A stretch of 64,000 nt of DNA from Achatina immaculata (GCA_009760885.1 CM019719.1:30482084-30546083); one strand, 5' to 3'; shown: positions 12,410 through 21,898, counted from the stretch's first letter. The notes: generated by a model from the sequence alone, not told the origin. Program-made: numbers and translations.

Positions 12410-15400
12410 ACCAGGTTTGTCTAAAAGTTCGGCGAATGGTATCAGAAAACAAATAGAACAGAAGATACAAATTACCCGTATTAGCCTTCAAAATAATCGC
12501 CATTCTTCACAACACACTTTTAGCAACATTATAAAGCTTCTGGAAACTGTCAGCAGAACTGCAGTCACACATTCTTGGATTGCCGTCATGTTCGCAAAAT
12601 GTGCGCCTTTCATGGCACTTTTCAGACGGGGAAACAGAAAGAAGTCCACAGGTGCCAAATCTGGGGAGTATGGTGAATGATCAAGAACAGGTACGCTATG
12701 CTGAGCTAAGAATTGGCGCACACGGATTGCACAGTGTGCAGGTGCGTTATCCTGCAGCAACATTCACTATCTAGTCCTCAGTCATTTCCTTCCCGTCGTA
12801 AAACCGTTTGAACCAGTCATAAACACATTTTCTGCTCACGGCTTCCATCCCATACACTTGCACTAACATTTCATGCGTTTCAGTCGCTATTTTCCCCAAT
12901 GTTCACCCATTGCTCCATTGTGCTGTGACCCTACCTCTCACTGACTTGCATTCAGCTGCCCACAGCGGGTTTACCCTGTCAGTCACATGTACTCCACACT
13001 AGATGGCGCTTCTTGACATGTCTCTGGTTAGCCATGTGCATGGCCACACACCTGGCCCATGTTGCTGCTGAAATATCAGACCATTCACCAAACTTTTTAG
13101 ACACACCAGATATATATATATAGAGGGGAAGGTACCACAAAATATAATAAAGATAATTAATACAGTATATGGGAATTTTAAAGAATTTAAAGGAAGTACT
13201 TACTCAGAAAATAAGGATTTAGAAGAAAAAAATTGAATTCTGGGTAAATTCTATAGGCGATGTTGGTCTTTCTTCATTCACTCACAGAAATAATTAATGA
13301 AGCAATTGCAGCTTCATCTTACCTATATCAGTGGTTTCCAACTTTTTGTACATTCAATGACCATTTTTCCAATTACATATAAATTGTGAGCCACCATTTT
13401 AAGTGTAATAATGCCATAAACCTATAATTGTTTTTATACAGTACATTGCACTTAATGTCAGATTGATAGTGCAGCCATGGGCCATCTGATAATGTGCAGT
13501 GATCACTTGTGGTCTGTTGACCACAGATTTGAAACCACTGTTATAATTTTTAGTTTACAAAATTACCTTCTATTGATGAACAAAGATGGACACCACAGGG
13601 GAGCAGGCATAAGGACAGACCAAAGGAGACATGGAGAAGAACAACAGAGAGGATGTTGAGTAATAGAGGGCTATGGAGAAGAACAACAGAGAGGATGTTG
13701 ATAATAGAGGGCTATGGAGAAGAACAACAGAGAGGACGTTGATAATAGAGGGCTATGGAGAATAACAACAGAGAGGATGTTGATAATAGAGGGCTATGGA
13801 GAAGAACAACAGAGAGGATGTTGATAATAGAGGGCTATGGAGAAGAACAACAGAGAGGATGTTGAGTAATAGAGGGCTATGGAGAAGAACAACAGAGAGG
13901 ATGTTGATAATAGAGGGCTATGGAGAAGAACAACAGAGAGGATGTTGAGTAATAGAGGGCTCACCGGGGCAAAAATGGAATAAAAAGGCTAAGGGCAGCA
14001 TTTTTGCAGAAGTCCCTTGTGTTTTGGGCATTTAAGGTTCAAAGAGAGAGAGAGAGAGAGAGAGAGATGAACAAAGACCATGATATGCAATATGCACTGA
14101 TATTTAGTTAGACTAATCAGTTCAGCTTGATTTTTTTTTCATAGTGTTTGCTGTCCTTTCAGGTTCCAGCTGTGATAGACATAAACCAGCCTGCAGACAC
14201 AGGGAACACAGCACTTCACGCTGCTGCCAACAGTGGGAATGTGGCCATTGTAGAGCTTTTATGTCAGCGCCAAGATGTGGATGTGAACTGCACAAACCCA
14301 CAGTGTGATAAAGCCACACCGCTTCACCTTGCAGTTATGCACGGTAAGTGTACGTACACCTTCTTTGTTGTTAATTAATTTGTTGGAGCAATGCTCGTGA
14401 GTTTTTGGAAACAACTTATAGAAATAAACCTGATGTAAATTGTTTTTGATCTTGTCTGTAGAACAGCAGGTAATAACCTGAAAGCAGTGAGTGTGACCTG
14501 AAAGCAGTGAGTGTGACCTGAAAGCAGTGAGTGTGATTGGTTTACTGGAAAATTTTGAGTTTTTTTACTGTCCTAAGTGATTTGGACAGTCATTTTTGTG
14601 CCTTGGTCATGATTTTTGTCTGAGTGATTTGCATAGCATGCTTCATTACTTTTTGTTGCTTTTTTTTTTTTTGTTTTTCTTGTTTGAATGATTGAGCAGG
14701 TGTTAACTGTCTTTCTTCTAATATTAGTTAGCCGTGTCTTTCTTCTAGCATTAGTTAGCCGTCTTTCCTCTAGTGTTAGTTAGCCGTCTTTCCTCTAGTA
14801 TTAGTTACCCGTGTCTTTCTTCTAGCATTAGTTAGCCATCTTTCCTCTAGTGTTAGTTAGCCGTCTTTCCTCTAGTATTAGTTAGCCATCTTTCCTCTAG
14901 TGTTAGTTAGCCATCTTTCCTCTAGTATTAGTTAGCCATCTTTCCTCTAGTGTTAGTTAGCCATCTTTCCTCTAGTGTTAGTTAGCCATCTTTCCTCTAG
15001 TATTAGTTAGCCATCTTTCCTCTAGTGTTAGTTAGCCGTCTTTCCTCTAGTATTAGTTAGCCATCTTTCCTCTAGTGTTAGTTAGCCGTCTTTCCTCTAG
15101 TATTAGTTAGCCGTGTCTTTCTTCTAGCATTAGTTAGCCATCTTTCCTCTAGTGTTAGTTAGCTGTCTTTCCTCTAGTATTAGTTAGCCGTGTCTTTCTT
15201 CTAGCATTAGTTAGCCATCTTTCCTCTAGTGTTAGTTAGCCGTCTTTCCTCTAGTATTAGTTAGCCATGTCTTTCTTCTAGCATTAGTTAGCCATCTTTC
15301 CTCTAGTGTTAGTTAGCCGTCTTTCCTCTAGTATTAGTTAGCCGTGTCTTTCTTCTAGCATTAGTTAGCCATCTTTCCTCTAGTGTTAGTTAGCCGTCTT

Positions 15401-16979
15401 TCCTCTAGTATTAGTTAGCCGTGTCTTTCTTCTAGCATTAGTTAGCCATCTTTCCTCTAGTGTTAGTTAGCCGTCTTTCCTCTAGTGTTAGTTAGCCATC
15501 TTTCCTCTAGTATTAGTTAGCCGTCTTTCCTCTAGTGTTAGTTAGCCGTCTTTCCTCTAGTGTTAGTTAGCCATCTTTTCTCTAGTATTAGTTAGCCATC
15601 TTTCTTCTAGTATTAGTTAGCCATCTTTCCTCTAGTATTAGTTAGCCGTCTTTCTTCTTGTATTAGTTAGCCATCTTCCTCTAGTGTTAGTTAGCCGTCT
15701 TTCCTCTAGTATTAGTTAGCCGTGTCTTTCTTCTAGCATTAGTTAGCCATCTTTCCTCTAGTGTTAGTTAGCTGTCTTTCCTCTAGTATTAGTTAGCCGT
15801 GTCTTTCTTCTAGCATTAGTTAGCCATCTTTCCTCTAGTGTTAGTTAGCCGTCTTTCCTCTAGTATTAGTTAGCCATGTCTTTCTTCTAGCATTAGTTAG
15901 CCATCTTTCCTCTAGTGTTAGTTAGCCGTCTTTCCTCTAGTATTAGTTAGCCGTGTCTTTCTTCTAGCATTAGTTAGCCATCTTTCCTCTAGTGTTAGTT
16001 AGCCGTCTTTCCTCTAGTATTAGTTAGCCGTGTCTTTCTTCTAGCATTAGTTAGCCATCTTTCCTCTAGTGTTAGTTAGCCGTCTTTCCTCTAGTGTTAG
16101 TTAGCCATCTTTCCTCTAGTATTAGTTAGCCGTCTTTCCTCTAGTGTTAGTTAGCCGTCTTTCCTCTAGTGTTAGTTAGCCATCTTTTCTCTAGTATTAG
16201 TTAGCCATCTTTCTTCTAGTATTAGTTAGCCATCTTTCCTCTAGTATTAGTTAGCCGTCTTTCTTCTTGTATTAGTTAGCCATCTTTCCTCTAGTATTAG
16301 TTAGCCATTTTTCCTCTAGTATTAGTTAGCCATCTTTCTTCTCGTATTAGTTAGCCGTATTTCCTCTAGTATTAGTTAGCCGTCTTTCCTTTAGTATTAG
16401 TTAGCCATCTTTCCTCTATTATTAGTTAGCCATCTTTCTTCTCGTATTAGTTAGTCGTCTTTCTTCTCGTATTAGTTAGCCATCTTTCTTCTAGTATTAG
16501 TGTCTGTTTCATTCATAACAGAGTGGTGATGATGACTTGGTATTTTTTTGGTCTTTTTCTTTGTTTTTGCTAATTTCCTCTGACTTTATGTAATGTCCCT
16601 TATTTGTAGGGTTGAATTGTCATCATGATCTAACTTCTCTTTATTCACTGCTGTCCTTTCAGGCAATGTGATCTTTTGTACTTCACTGTGTATGCAAATA
16701 TGTTTCTCCATTTTTGGAGACAGCAGTGATGATGTAGGAGATATATTCTAGTTGTGACACTTCTTGCCTTTTTTTTGTTAAAAGTTTTGTAAAATTGATA
16801 TAAAACAACTTTTAACTAACTGTTCTTTGTCTCCTAACCCTGCTGCAGGTCATGTAAAGGTTGTGGAGTGTCTTTTAAGACATGGAGCAGATCCCAGACT
16901 TAAGATGGGGAACACATCAGCAAGAGATCTGGCACAGGACTTTGGTCATAGAGAAATCCTAGCTCTGTTGAAGAAATAA
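4036..16979 (+). CDS. Ankyrin-repeat protein, four exons, 538 residues
   Basis: Join 4036-5198, 12025-12166, 14163-14343 and 16849-16979. Exon ends are CAG|GTTTGT, TCG|GTAAGA and CAC G|GTAAGTG, and acceptors are ATTTCAG, CTTTCAG and CTGCAG. Phases 2, 0 and 1 all match, leaving one continuous frame to TAA. Start: the first in-frame ATG is at 4036 (A at -3). The frame is open upstream to 4006 without an ATG, so an upstream coding exon is possible. Residues 1-190 look disordered: acidic DSDEDE near 21, Ser-rich, and a basic KKRRKKK nuclear-localisation-like run near 130. Residues about 195-370 form a conserved-looking helical domain (DATVLTNWL, FVQFAHFWLSEF, LLSDVRCSTSN, AQWLLATRSFALV). Residues 388-538 carry ankyrin repeats (TALHAAANSGN, TPLHLAVMHGH, VECLLRHGADP). 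Known of the family: ankyrin repeats bind proteins. A scaffold or nuclear adaptor role is inference. I do not recognise the N-terminal domain. Confidence 0.87.
5320..5700 (-). mobile_element. LINE fragment, RNase H / C-terminal region
   Basis: On the minus strand this decodes as FRLRRIHCRLLSHLHQL, then SDTSPCGDGEQ, PEHVLQECP and KLWG. This order (C-x-C-G then PEHVLQ-C-P) is typical of the region after RNase H in invertebrate non-LTR retrotransposon polyproteins. Stops interrupt it. It sits in ankyrin intron 1, antisense to the gene. Confidence 0.6.
5883..8720 (-). mobile_element. Decayed non-LTR retrotransposon E (endonuclease + RT), antisense
   Basis: Reading leftwards on the minus strand: an endonuclease part (YAPCNAPD near 8520; MVDLNARLG near 8420; ENGSRLLELC near 8320); RT start NKAPGCDGIPNELIK near 7400; RQGCLLSPFLF near 6840 and the catalytic FADDHALIA near 6650; then WFGHV near 6095 and a GRP/RRW motif near 6010. 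The 3' end near 5883 has an AGACA-type short tandem tail. Many frameshifts and stops make it inactive. Length about 2.8 kb, 5'-truncated inside the endonuclease. It is older than family B in the same intron, judged by disruption. Confidence 0.85.
8721..9655. other. Intronic DNA without recognisable features
   Basis: AT-rich intron 1 sequence with poly-T runs. An 87-codon ORF at 8706-8969 has no recognisable motif and begins in the edge of the antisense LINE. Nothing else supported. Confidence 0.4.
9660..9805 (-). mobile_element. Degenerate tRNA-SINE fragment
   Basis: The block GAGTGCACTAACCACTACACC-like is the reverse complement of the SINE A-box region (GGTTAGTGC). The adjoining part of the element is strongly decayed, and the last 20 bases are duplicated (ACCACTGTGGCCCC twice). 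Confidence 0.5.
9856..11797 (-). mobile_element. LINE family A copy, split by a nested LINE B
   Basis: Right part (11475-11797, minus) encodes RT palm/thumb sequence (KTKLMTTDKTN, LEEVESFEYLGSLL). Left part (9856-10415) encodes [29 protein letters not shown] and KLSRGHAND, ending in a (TGAC)n tail. The two parts rejoin exactly when 10416-11474 and one TSD copy are removed. Flanks carry copies of a 44-bp tandem host repeat (GTGAAATAACATGAATAAAT core), with short duplicated GTGAAAT at both element ends. Truncated at the 5' end inside RT. Confidence 0.88.
10416..11474 (+). mobile_element. LINE family B insertion, open RT C-terminal ORF
   Basis: 5'-truncated non-LTR retrotransposon. About 340 codons are open to TAA at 11440: IVNIIKDLYNG, TGVKQGCILSPLLF, the catalytic FADDITLIS, YLGSYID, CLRKILGIKWNE, RRWTYVGHLMRRN, RRKRGRPRETL and DRKNWRTTLRALC. 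The 3' UTR is only about 20 bases and ends in an (ATATAAG)n tail. It is bounded by a perfect 12-bp direct repeat, ATCTCCATTATT, at 10404-10415 and 11475-11486, and lies inside a family-A copy. The intact frame suggests a recent insertion. It cannot be autonomous, as the endonuclease and the first RT motifs are missing. Confidence 0.93.
12025..12166 (+). CDS. Ankyrin gene exon 2
   Basis: Acceptor TTGATTTCAG|G and donor TCG|GTAAGATA. 142 nt, phase 2 to 0. Encodes LGYIDVIHYLIVNGH and SLLFTAVMVGQNEVVRYLM, one repeat end plus a full ankyrin helix pair (A-V-x-x-G-x-x-x-V-V-R-Y-L). Too short and intron-bounded to show as an ORF, but the frame joins exons 1 and 3 perfectly. Confidence 0.9.
12376..12406. 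repeat. (TA)n microsatellite at mariner insertion site
   Basis: CT run followed by TA dinucleotides immediately 5' of the mariner left terminus; TA is the obligate mariner target. Confidence 0.85.
12409..13110 (-). mobile_element. Internally deleted mariner transposon
   Basis: About 30-bp imperfect terminal inverted repeats: left CAGGTTTGTCTAAAAGTT..GAATGGT; right, reversed, CTGGTGTGTCTAAAAAGTT..GAATGGT. TA runs flank both. Minus strand carries the transposase N-terminus (MEQWVNIG, then TETHEMLVQVYG and YDWFKRFYDGKEMTED, the helix-turn-helix part) at about 12930-12780. This is joined directly to the C-terminal catalytic part LLQDNAPAH and HSPYSPDLAPVDFFLFP (12763-12488). About half of a normal 1.3-kb mariner is missing, including the first catalytic Asp region, so it is non-autonomous. 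An indel just after the start also shifts the frame. Lies in ankyrin intron 2. Confidence 0.92.
13587..14065 (+). mobile_element. LINE family D 3' fragment carrying an internal minisatellite
   Basis: Starts inside RWTPQG-type sequence, continues PKETWRRTTE, and ends with the family 3' end (GGGCATTTAAGGTTCA plus a (GA)n tail). Perfect 12-bp TSD GATGAACAAAGA at 13575-13586 and 14066-14077. An unexpanded copy of the same segment would be near 0.2 kb; the surplus is the 41-bp tandem array inside it. Confidence 0.9.
13631..13962 (+). repeat. 41-42 bp minisatellite expanded from LINE D coding sequence
   Basis: Eight copies of the segment ATGGAGAAGAACAACAGAGA..GTTGA(G)TAATAGAGGGCT, which exists once in the other family-D copies (26.55 and 29.24 kb). 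Two length variants (GATAATA and GAGTAATA) alternate, so the array has been reshuffled after expansion. Confidence 0.95.
14163..14343 (+). CDS. Ankyrin gene exon 3
   Basis: Acceptor CTGTCCTTTCAG and donor G|GTAAGTG. 181 nt, phase 0 to 1. Encodes two canonical ankyrin cores, TGNTALHAAANSGNVAIVELL and KATPLHLAVMHG (positions of TALH and TPLH tetrapeptides clear). Strongest ankyrin evidence in the gene. Confidence 0.93.
14477..14536. repeat. 20-bp unit, 3 copies
   Basis: Three direct copies of TGACCTGAAAGCAGTGAGTG-type sequence in intron 3, just ahead of the large 25-bp satellite. Confidence 0.8.
14700..16502. repeat. 1.8-kb satellite of about 25-bp units, with 609-bp higher-order duplication
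   Basis: About 70 copies of TTAGTTAGCC(A/G)TCTTTCCTCTAGT(A/G). A 28-bp variant carries the extra TGT (GCCGTGTCTTTCTTCTAGC). Diagnostic rare variants recur exactly 609 bp apart: AGCTGTC at 15161 and 15770, ATCTTTTCTC at 15572 and 16181, and TTTCTTCTTG at 15651 and 16260. About 15055-15663 was therefore duplicated in tandem as a block. The 3' end decays into CTCGTATTAG variants. Located in ankyrin intron 3. Confidence 0.96.
16849..16979 (+). CDS. Ankyrin gene exon 4 and stop
   Basis: Acceptor CCTGCTGCAG|GT. 131 nt, phase 1, ends AAG AAA TAA. Encodes HVKVVECLLRHGADPRLK and SARDLAQDFGHREILALLKK, a closing ankyrin repeat and capping helix. Confidence 0.92.
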
Positions 16980-17257
16980 GGATTTTATCTTGTAAAGATG
17001 CTGGGGGTGTTTTGAAATAATAAGAATGTGATCATAGAGAGTTTTTGGCATATGTGATGAGATTAGGAATTTATCTTGTCGGGATCCTAGGGATGGTTTG
17101 AAATAATAAGAATTTGGTTATGTAAAGTTCCTGGCAGTGTTGGGCAGTGTTTTGATCATAGAGAAACCACTCTAAAGTTGGAGAAGAAACTGCTTGACCA
17201 TCAGGATATCCTTGATCATCAAGAGATCCTAGCACTGTTGGAAAAGCTGGAATGATT
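16980..17257 (+). other. 3' flank with degenerate tandem copies of the gene's C-terminal end
   Basis: The block GGATTTTATCTTGTAAAGAT..TTTTGAAATAATAAGAAT recurs as GGAATTTATCTTGTCGGGAT..GGTTTGAAATAATAAGAAT. A later stretch to TGA at 17257 reads FDHRETTLKLEKKLLDHQD then LDHQEILALLEKLE, clearly related to the authentic C-terminus FGHREILALLKK. It is downstream of the stop and has no evident splice acceptor, so I regard it as duplicated debris or 3' UTR. Confidence 0.6.
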
Positions 17258-17612
17258 CATACAGTGTTTGTTGCAGGTTTTCCTTGCCTGTAGACAAGTT
17301 AGCATAGTAATGTAAGAACTTCAAAATACAATGAATGGAGTCATTGCACAGAACCTAGCCAACCAGTTTTCTGAGTCAGAGAGATGGACTAACAGTATTT
17401 CATGTTTTTATATAATGAAATCATTCCACAGAGATGGATTAACAATCATAATTATATATTTTATATAATGAAATCAATCCAGTGTGTTATGGAACACTCC
17501 AATATGCAGAAATGTTAAACAGGAGTATAAAGAGCTCAACATTTAGAATGGCTGTGATTCTGTCATTAGCTGTCTCTGAGAGAGAGAGAGAGAGAGTTGA
17601 GATTTATGTGCG

Positions 17613-18285
17613 TTAACTCTTTCCACCTGCATTATTTCCAAAACGTTCCTTAACTCATTGACTGCCATCCTCGTTGTAGCGAGGTTTGTTTCTTTGCAGC
17701 ATAAAACTAGTGTAACTTTTAATTGAACACGATTTATCTGCGCATGTATGGTGACCTTTCATAGTTCAATCCAAAGCATGGCTAACAACCGAGTGAAATC
17801 GATGTTTTTAATCAAGAAGTTTCAATATTTATTGTGATTTCGGAGGCATAAGGACATATCCTATGACCCAACCACTGTTCCAGAATATACCCCAAGTAGA
17901 TCTAGAACTATTAAATGGACTGAAGAAGTAGTTAGAAGGTTATTTCAGACATGCCATCACACAATAAGATTGGACGAAAATTTAAGTAGATCTGGAAATC
18001 GCTGATGGTAAACATTGTACATCTAGGCATTGCTGCTGGTAAGCAGTACACAGTTATCAGTTAAAATCATCACACTACTTCTTTTTTCCTAAAAAAACTC
18101 TTCATTTATGAAATCTTCTTACGTTTACAGCTATTTTCATGCATAATATGTATACTTTTAAAGTGGAAATACTTTGTACATTCACTTTTACAACTATACC
18201 CCCTATACACATCAAGACCCTTGCTCTTTTTGTGTGGCACAGATGGGAACGTCCGCAATTTTTTCTGTGGCATGGGAAGAGTTAA
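17613..18285. mobile_element. Candidate piggyBac-like MITE
   Basis: Left end TTAACTCTTTCCACCTGC and right end GCATGGGAAGAGTTAA form about 12-14 bp inverted termini, both bounded by TTAA, the piggyBac target. No transposase ORF inside. A second TTAACTCATTGACTGCC at 17653 could be a nested end. The inverted repeats are short, so chance is not excluded. Confidence 0.4.
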
Positions 18286-19465
18286 TGTCCCATGACGCAG
18301 ACATTTTGGGGTGTGGGGGGTCCCTGTGTAAAAGTTATTGTACCAAGTTAATTCCATGATCACCACTTATGTATCACACATTAAAATAAGTGGAAATGAA
18401 TGAAGATTCCATAAATGAAGTTATTTGTCATTAAAAAAAAACAAAGAAAAGGGGAAAAAAACACAACTGGTATGAAACGATGGAACAATTTTGGGCGCTA
18501 ACAAATTTTTTTAGGGCTGAGCAATAAAATCTACTTTATACTTACCTTAACTGTGTCATAATCCAATATAAAATATGTAGTCATTCAAATTTCAACACAG
18601 AAAAATCAATATTTATGGATGTTTTTGACATCTAATAAATGTAACAAGTCTGCAGCTACGAGAAACACATATAGTAAGGTAGGTCTAGTCGGTAGGTGTG
18701 ACCATTCTACCACCCGATCTCGAAAAAACACTTCAACTTTACAGTCCATCATGATATTCAACATGGCTCCCTATATCAGGCATGCTTAAAAACACTAGTT
18801 AAACTTTGGATTCAGAAGAGCTCTGACTGGTTAAATGAAAAGTTACATTGAGTTTTCAACGAAAGAAAAGTCAGAAACTAGGTTGTTGGGAACACATATA
18901 CCAGAACACACCTTTTGGGCCTGGTGCGGGTGAAAAAAAGTTAAGTAAAGCAAGAATATCATAGAAGAGTCTGTCTCTCATGGCATGTATATTTCTTTCA
19001 AATCCCAGAATCCACTCTAGAAAGCATGAATTAATAAAGAGCAAAAGAACATTCAGGACAAAAAAAAACACAAAGAAATATAATTTTAAATATAAAGATG
19101 CATCAATAAAATGGGCAGTTTTAAATCTGTAATTCTTTTTTATTGTTTATGTATATCTGAGAACATATTCAGTAAAGCAACTATAAATCACATAATGTAG
19201 CATTCAGTTTTACCTTAAAATATTATTCTAAAGTTTTGAACCTGATGTTCCTAACTTCCATTTCTTTGCCCACATTCTTGTATTTCAAGTCTTTCACGGC
19301 CTTGATCATATGTCACCCACCAGTTGATGCAACAATTTCGTGGGAATTTTAAACATCTCATGTTTAAGCTCCTCTGATGTCTCATGGGACAGGACAGGAG
19401 AGTCACTTTTTTTTCTTTTTCCTCCCTTTTTTTTTTTCAGCGTTTGCCCTGAAAGTGATGATGGT
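18286..19465. other. Intergenic AT-rich DNA, nothing recognised
   Basis: No exon-like or element-like sequence identified; poly-T tract at 19405-19437. Confidence 0.4.
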
Positions 19466-19471
19466 CAGAGT

Positions 19472-19821
19472 CATGGTCTATAACAAGCCAGCCATATCTG
19501 CATCTTTTGACCTGACTCATCCATGGTCTATAACAAGCCAGCCATGTCTGCATCTTTTGACCTGACTCATCCATGGTCTATAACAAGGCAGCCATATCTG
19601 CATCTTTTGACCTGACTCATCCATGGTCTATAACAAGCCAGCCATATCTGCATCTTTTGACCTGACTCATCCATGGTCTATAACAAGGCAGCCATATCTG
19701 CATCTTTTGACCTGACTCATCCATGGTCTATAACAAGGCAGCCATATCTGCGTCTTTTGACCTGACTCATCCATGGTCTATAACAAGCCAGCCATATCTG
19801 CATCTTTTGACCTGACTCATC
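19472..19821. repeat. Minisatellite, 50 bp unit, 7 copies
   Basis: Unit contains CCATGGTCTATAACAAG(C/G)CA and CATCTTTTGACCTGACTCAT. Copies are 96-100% alike by eye, differing mainly at one C/G site that defines two sub-types. Confidence 0.95.
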
Positions 19822-20694
19822 TATCTTCAGCATGACATACTTTTAGTAGCTAGCTCATATTTCCATTTTAGTCTCTATTCACTTTTGCTAGACTATAGCC
19901 TGTTACAAGGGTGCACCATGTAGAGGTAGAATAAGATCTTAGTTATGGTTCACCAAAGTTGACATAAACAGTCATCTGTTATTTTCCACCCACTGTCTCA
20001 TTCAGTTTGCATACTGCCTACTGGCCTCTATGATTGTAGAAAAATTTTGCATACAGAATTTCTATAGAATTCACTGGGTTTCTATAACATTATGTACTGT
20101 GAAGTATATAAGAGTAACTGAAATATGCGTACTTGTCATTGATTATACCATTAACAGAGGAAAGCTACACTTTTAAACATTTTTAAAGCTGAGAAAAAGT
20201 AAAGTATGTATAGAAAAGAACAATGGTAGAATAATGGTGTAGCGTGATGTGGATGTACAAAATAAGCCTCCGATCAGAATTTTGAGATACCAGGAGGTTA
20301 CGTTGTCCAAAGAAGTGTTGTACTAGAATATTTGAAGTGGTCATCAACGTTACTAAATTCTAGAATTTCTTCATTTTTTTTAAAGACCATGTTGTTACAG
20401 GGAGCTTGATTATGTGAGAACATTGCCACAATATGAAGATGCTAGTTTGAGTGTGGCTTGGCTGTTGAATTCCTGTTACATGACGGTAGAACATGCACTG
20501 GTGCCTTGCAGTACAGGTTGATCATTCCTGATCTTGATTTGTCCAAAGTCCAAAAATTTTTTACTTCCAATATGATGCCACAGGTGGAAAATTCCACAAA
20601 AAACATAACACCTGACCTCATGTGATGGGTTGCAGGCAAAACACAGACAGCTTATTCACCATCCCTAAGGGGGAAAAAAAAAGGCCCTTCCCAG

Positions 20695-20932
20695 TCACTT
20701 CGGGCTGCAGTATGCACAGATTCCCCAACCCTCCCAGTCACTTCTGGCTGCGGTATGCACAGATTCCCCAACCCTCTCGTATGCACAGATTCCCCAACCC
20801 TCCCATATGCACAGATTCCCCAACCCTCCTAGTCACTTCCGGCTGCAGTATGCACAGATTCCCCAACCCTCCCAGTCACTTCCGGCTGCAGTATGCACAG
20901 ATTCCCCAACCCTCCCGTATGCACAGATTCTG
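20695..20932. repeat. Compound minisatellite (about 45-bp and 25-bp units)
   Basis: Built from CAGTCACTTC(T/C)GGCTGC(A/G)G and TATGCACAGATTCCCCAACC blocks. Short units consist of the second block alone, so the array arose by deletion or slippage of the long unit. Confidence 0.9.
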
Positions 20933-20977
20933 CTGATGCTTGTCAGAGTGTAGAAACTGTCAGTTGTTCCAAATGTC

Positions 20978-21351
20978 TGCTTCATGTCCCTGAACCATGA
21001 AGCTGATGATAATTCATAGTGCCCCTGTCTTACACTCCTCACTAAGTGAAAAATCTCACGCATTGTCTGGTCTTGACGCATGATCCACTGCAAGTAGCAA
21101 GCAGATTGTGGCCGACGGGCAGCATCACTCCATGAGACATCTCGCAGCTTAGCAAGACCTGTCTCCCCATGTATGATTTCTACATTCTGCGGAACTTGCT
21201 CAGTGGTCATCGCAAAATCAGAACTTTGTTGTTTAGGGACTAGTTGCTGTTTAGGTGTACATTTAACATTCCAGCATTTCTTCTTTGTAACACATGCCAG
21301 TTTTAGAAAACAAACAGTACACAGCGTCCTGGGTAGATGTGTAGAAAACAT
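20978..21351 (-). CDS. Unrecognised ORF (part of a 172-codon frame ending 20833)
   Basis: The minus-strand frame from 21351 runs about 125 codons of non-repetitive sequence before entering the minisatellite at 20.93 kb. Contents: Cys/Lys-rich start (CTVCFLKLAC, KKKCWNVKC), then a mixed region (LAKLRDVSWSDAARR, MREIFHLVRS). Upstream the frame contains one stop 4 codons before the Met, then a further open stretch (FWLTKRDGKKIPVN). That stretch suggests the ORF was once longer. Could be an exon of an unknown gene or a decayed mobile-element gene; no family recognised. Confidence 0.25.
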
Positions 21352-21494
21352 CTTATAGCCTCAGCAAAAGCTACTTGGCTTTCTTATAGCAAAAGTAGTG
21401 TTTACAGGAATCTTTTTTCCATCCCTTTTGGTTAACCAAAACCCTGTTATTGAATTTTGATCAGTCTTAAGGCATTTTAGTTCCTTAAGATAAG

Positions 21495-21898
21495 AATCCT
21501 CTGCTCCTATGTGATTACAGAATTCTCTATTCGGTGTGATTGAAGAATTCTCTGTTCCTATGTGATGAAATAAGTCTTTGTTCCTATGTGATTAAAGAAG
21601 TCTTTGTTACTATGTGATTAAAGAATTCTCTGCTCCCGTGTGATTGAAGAATTCTCTGTTCCTAAGTGATTAAAAAAAGTCTTTGTTACTATGTTTCTAA
21701 ATAATTCTCTGTTCCTGAGTGATTAAAAAAAGTCTTTGTTACTATGTTTCTAAATAATTTTCTGCTCTTGTGTGATTGAAGAATTCTCTGTTCTTAAGTG
21801 ATTAAAGAAGTCTTTGTTACTATGTAATTAAAGAATTATCTTCTCCTGTGTGATTAAAGAATTCTCTGCTCCTGTGTGATTGAAGAATTCTCTGTTTC
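21495..21898. repeat. Degenerate minisatellite, 27-35 bp unit, about 13 copies
   Basis: Copies of (A)GAATTCTCTG(T/C)TCC and TATGTGATTAAAGAAGTC blocks alternate; strongly diverged, hence old. Confidence 0.85.
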
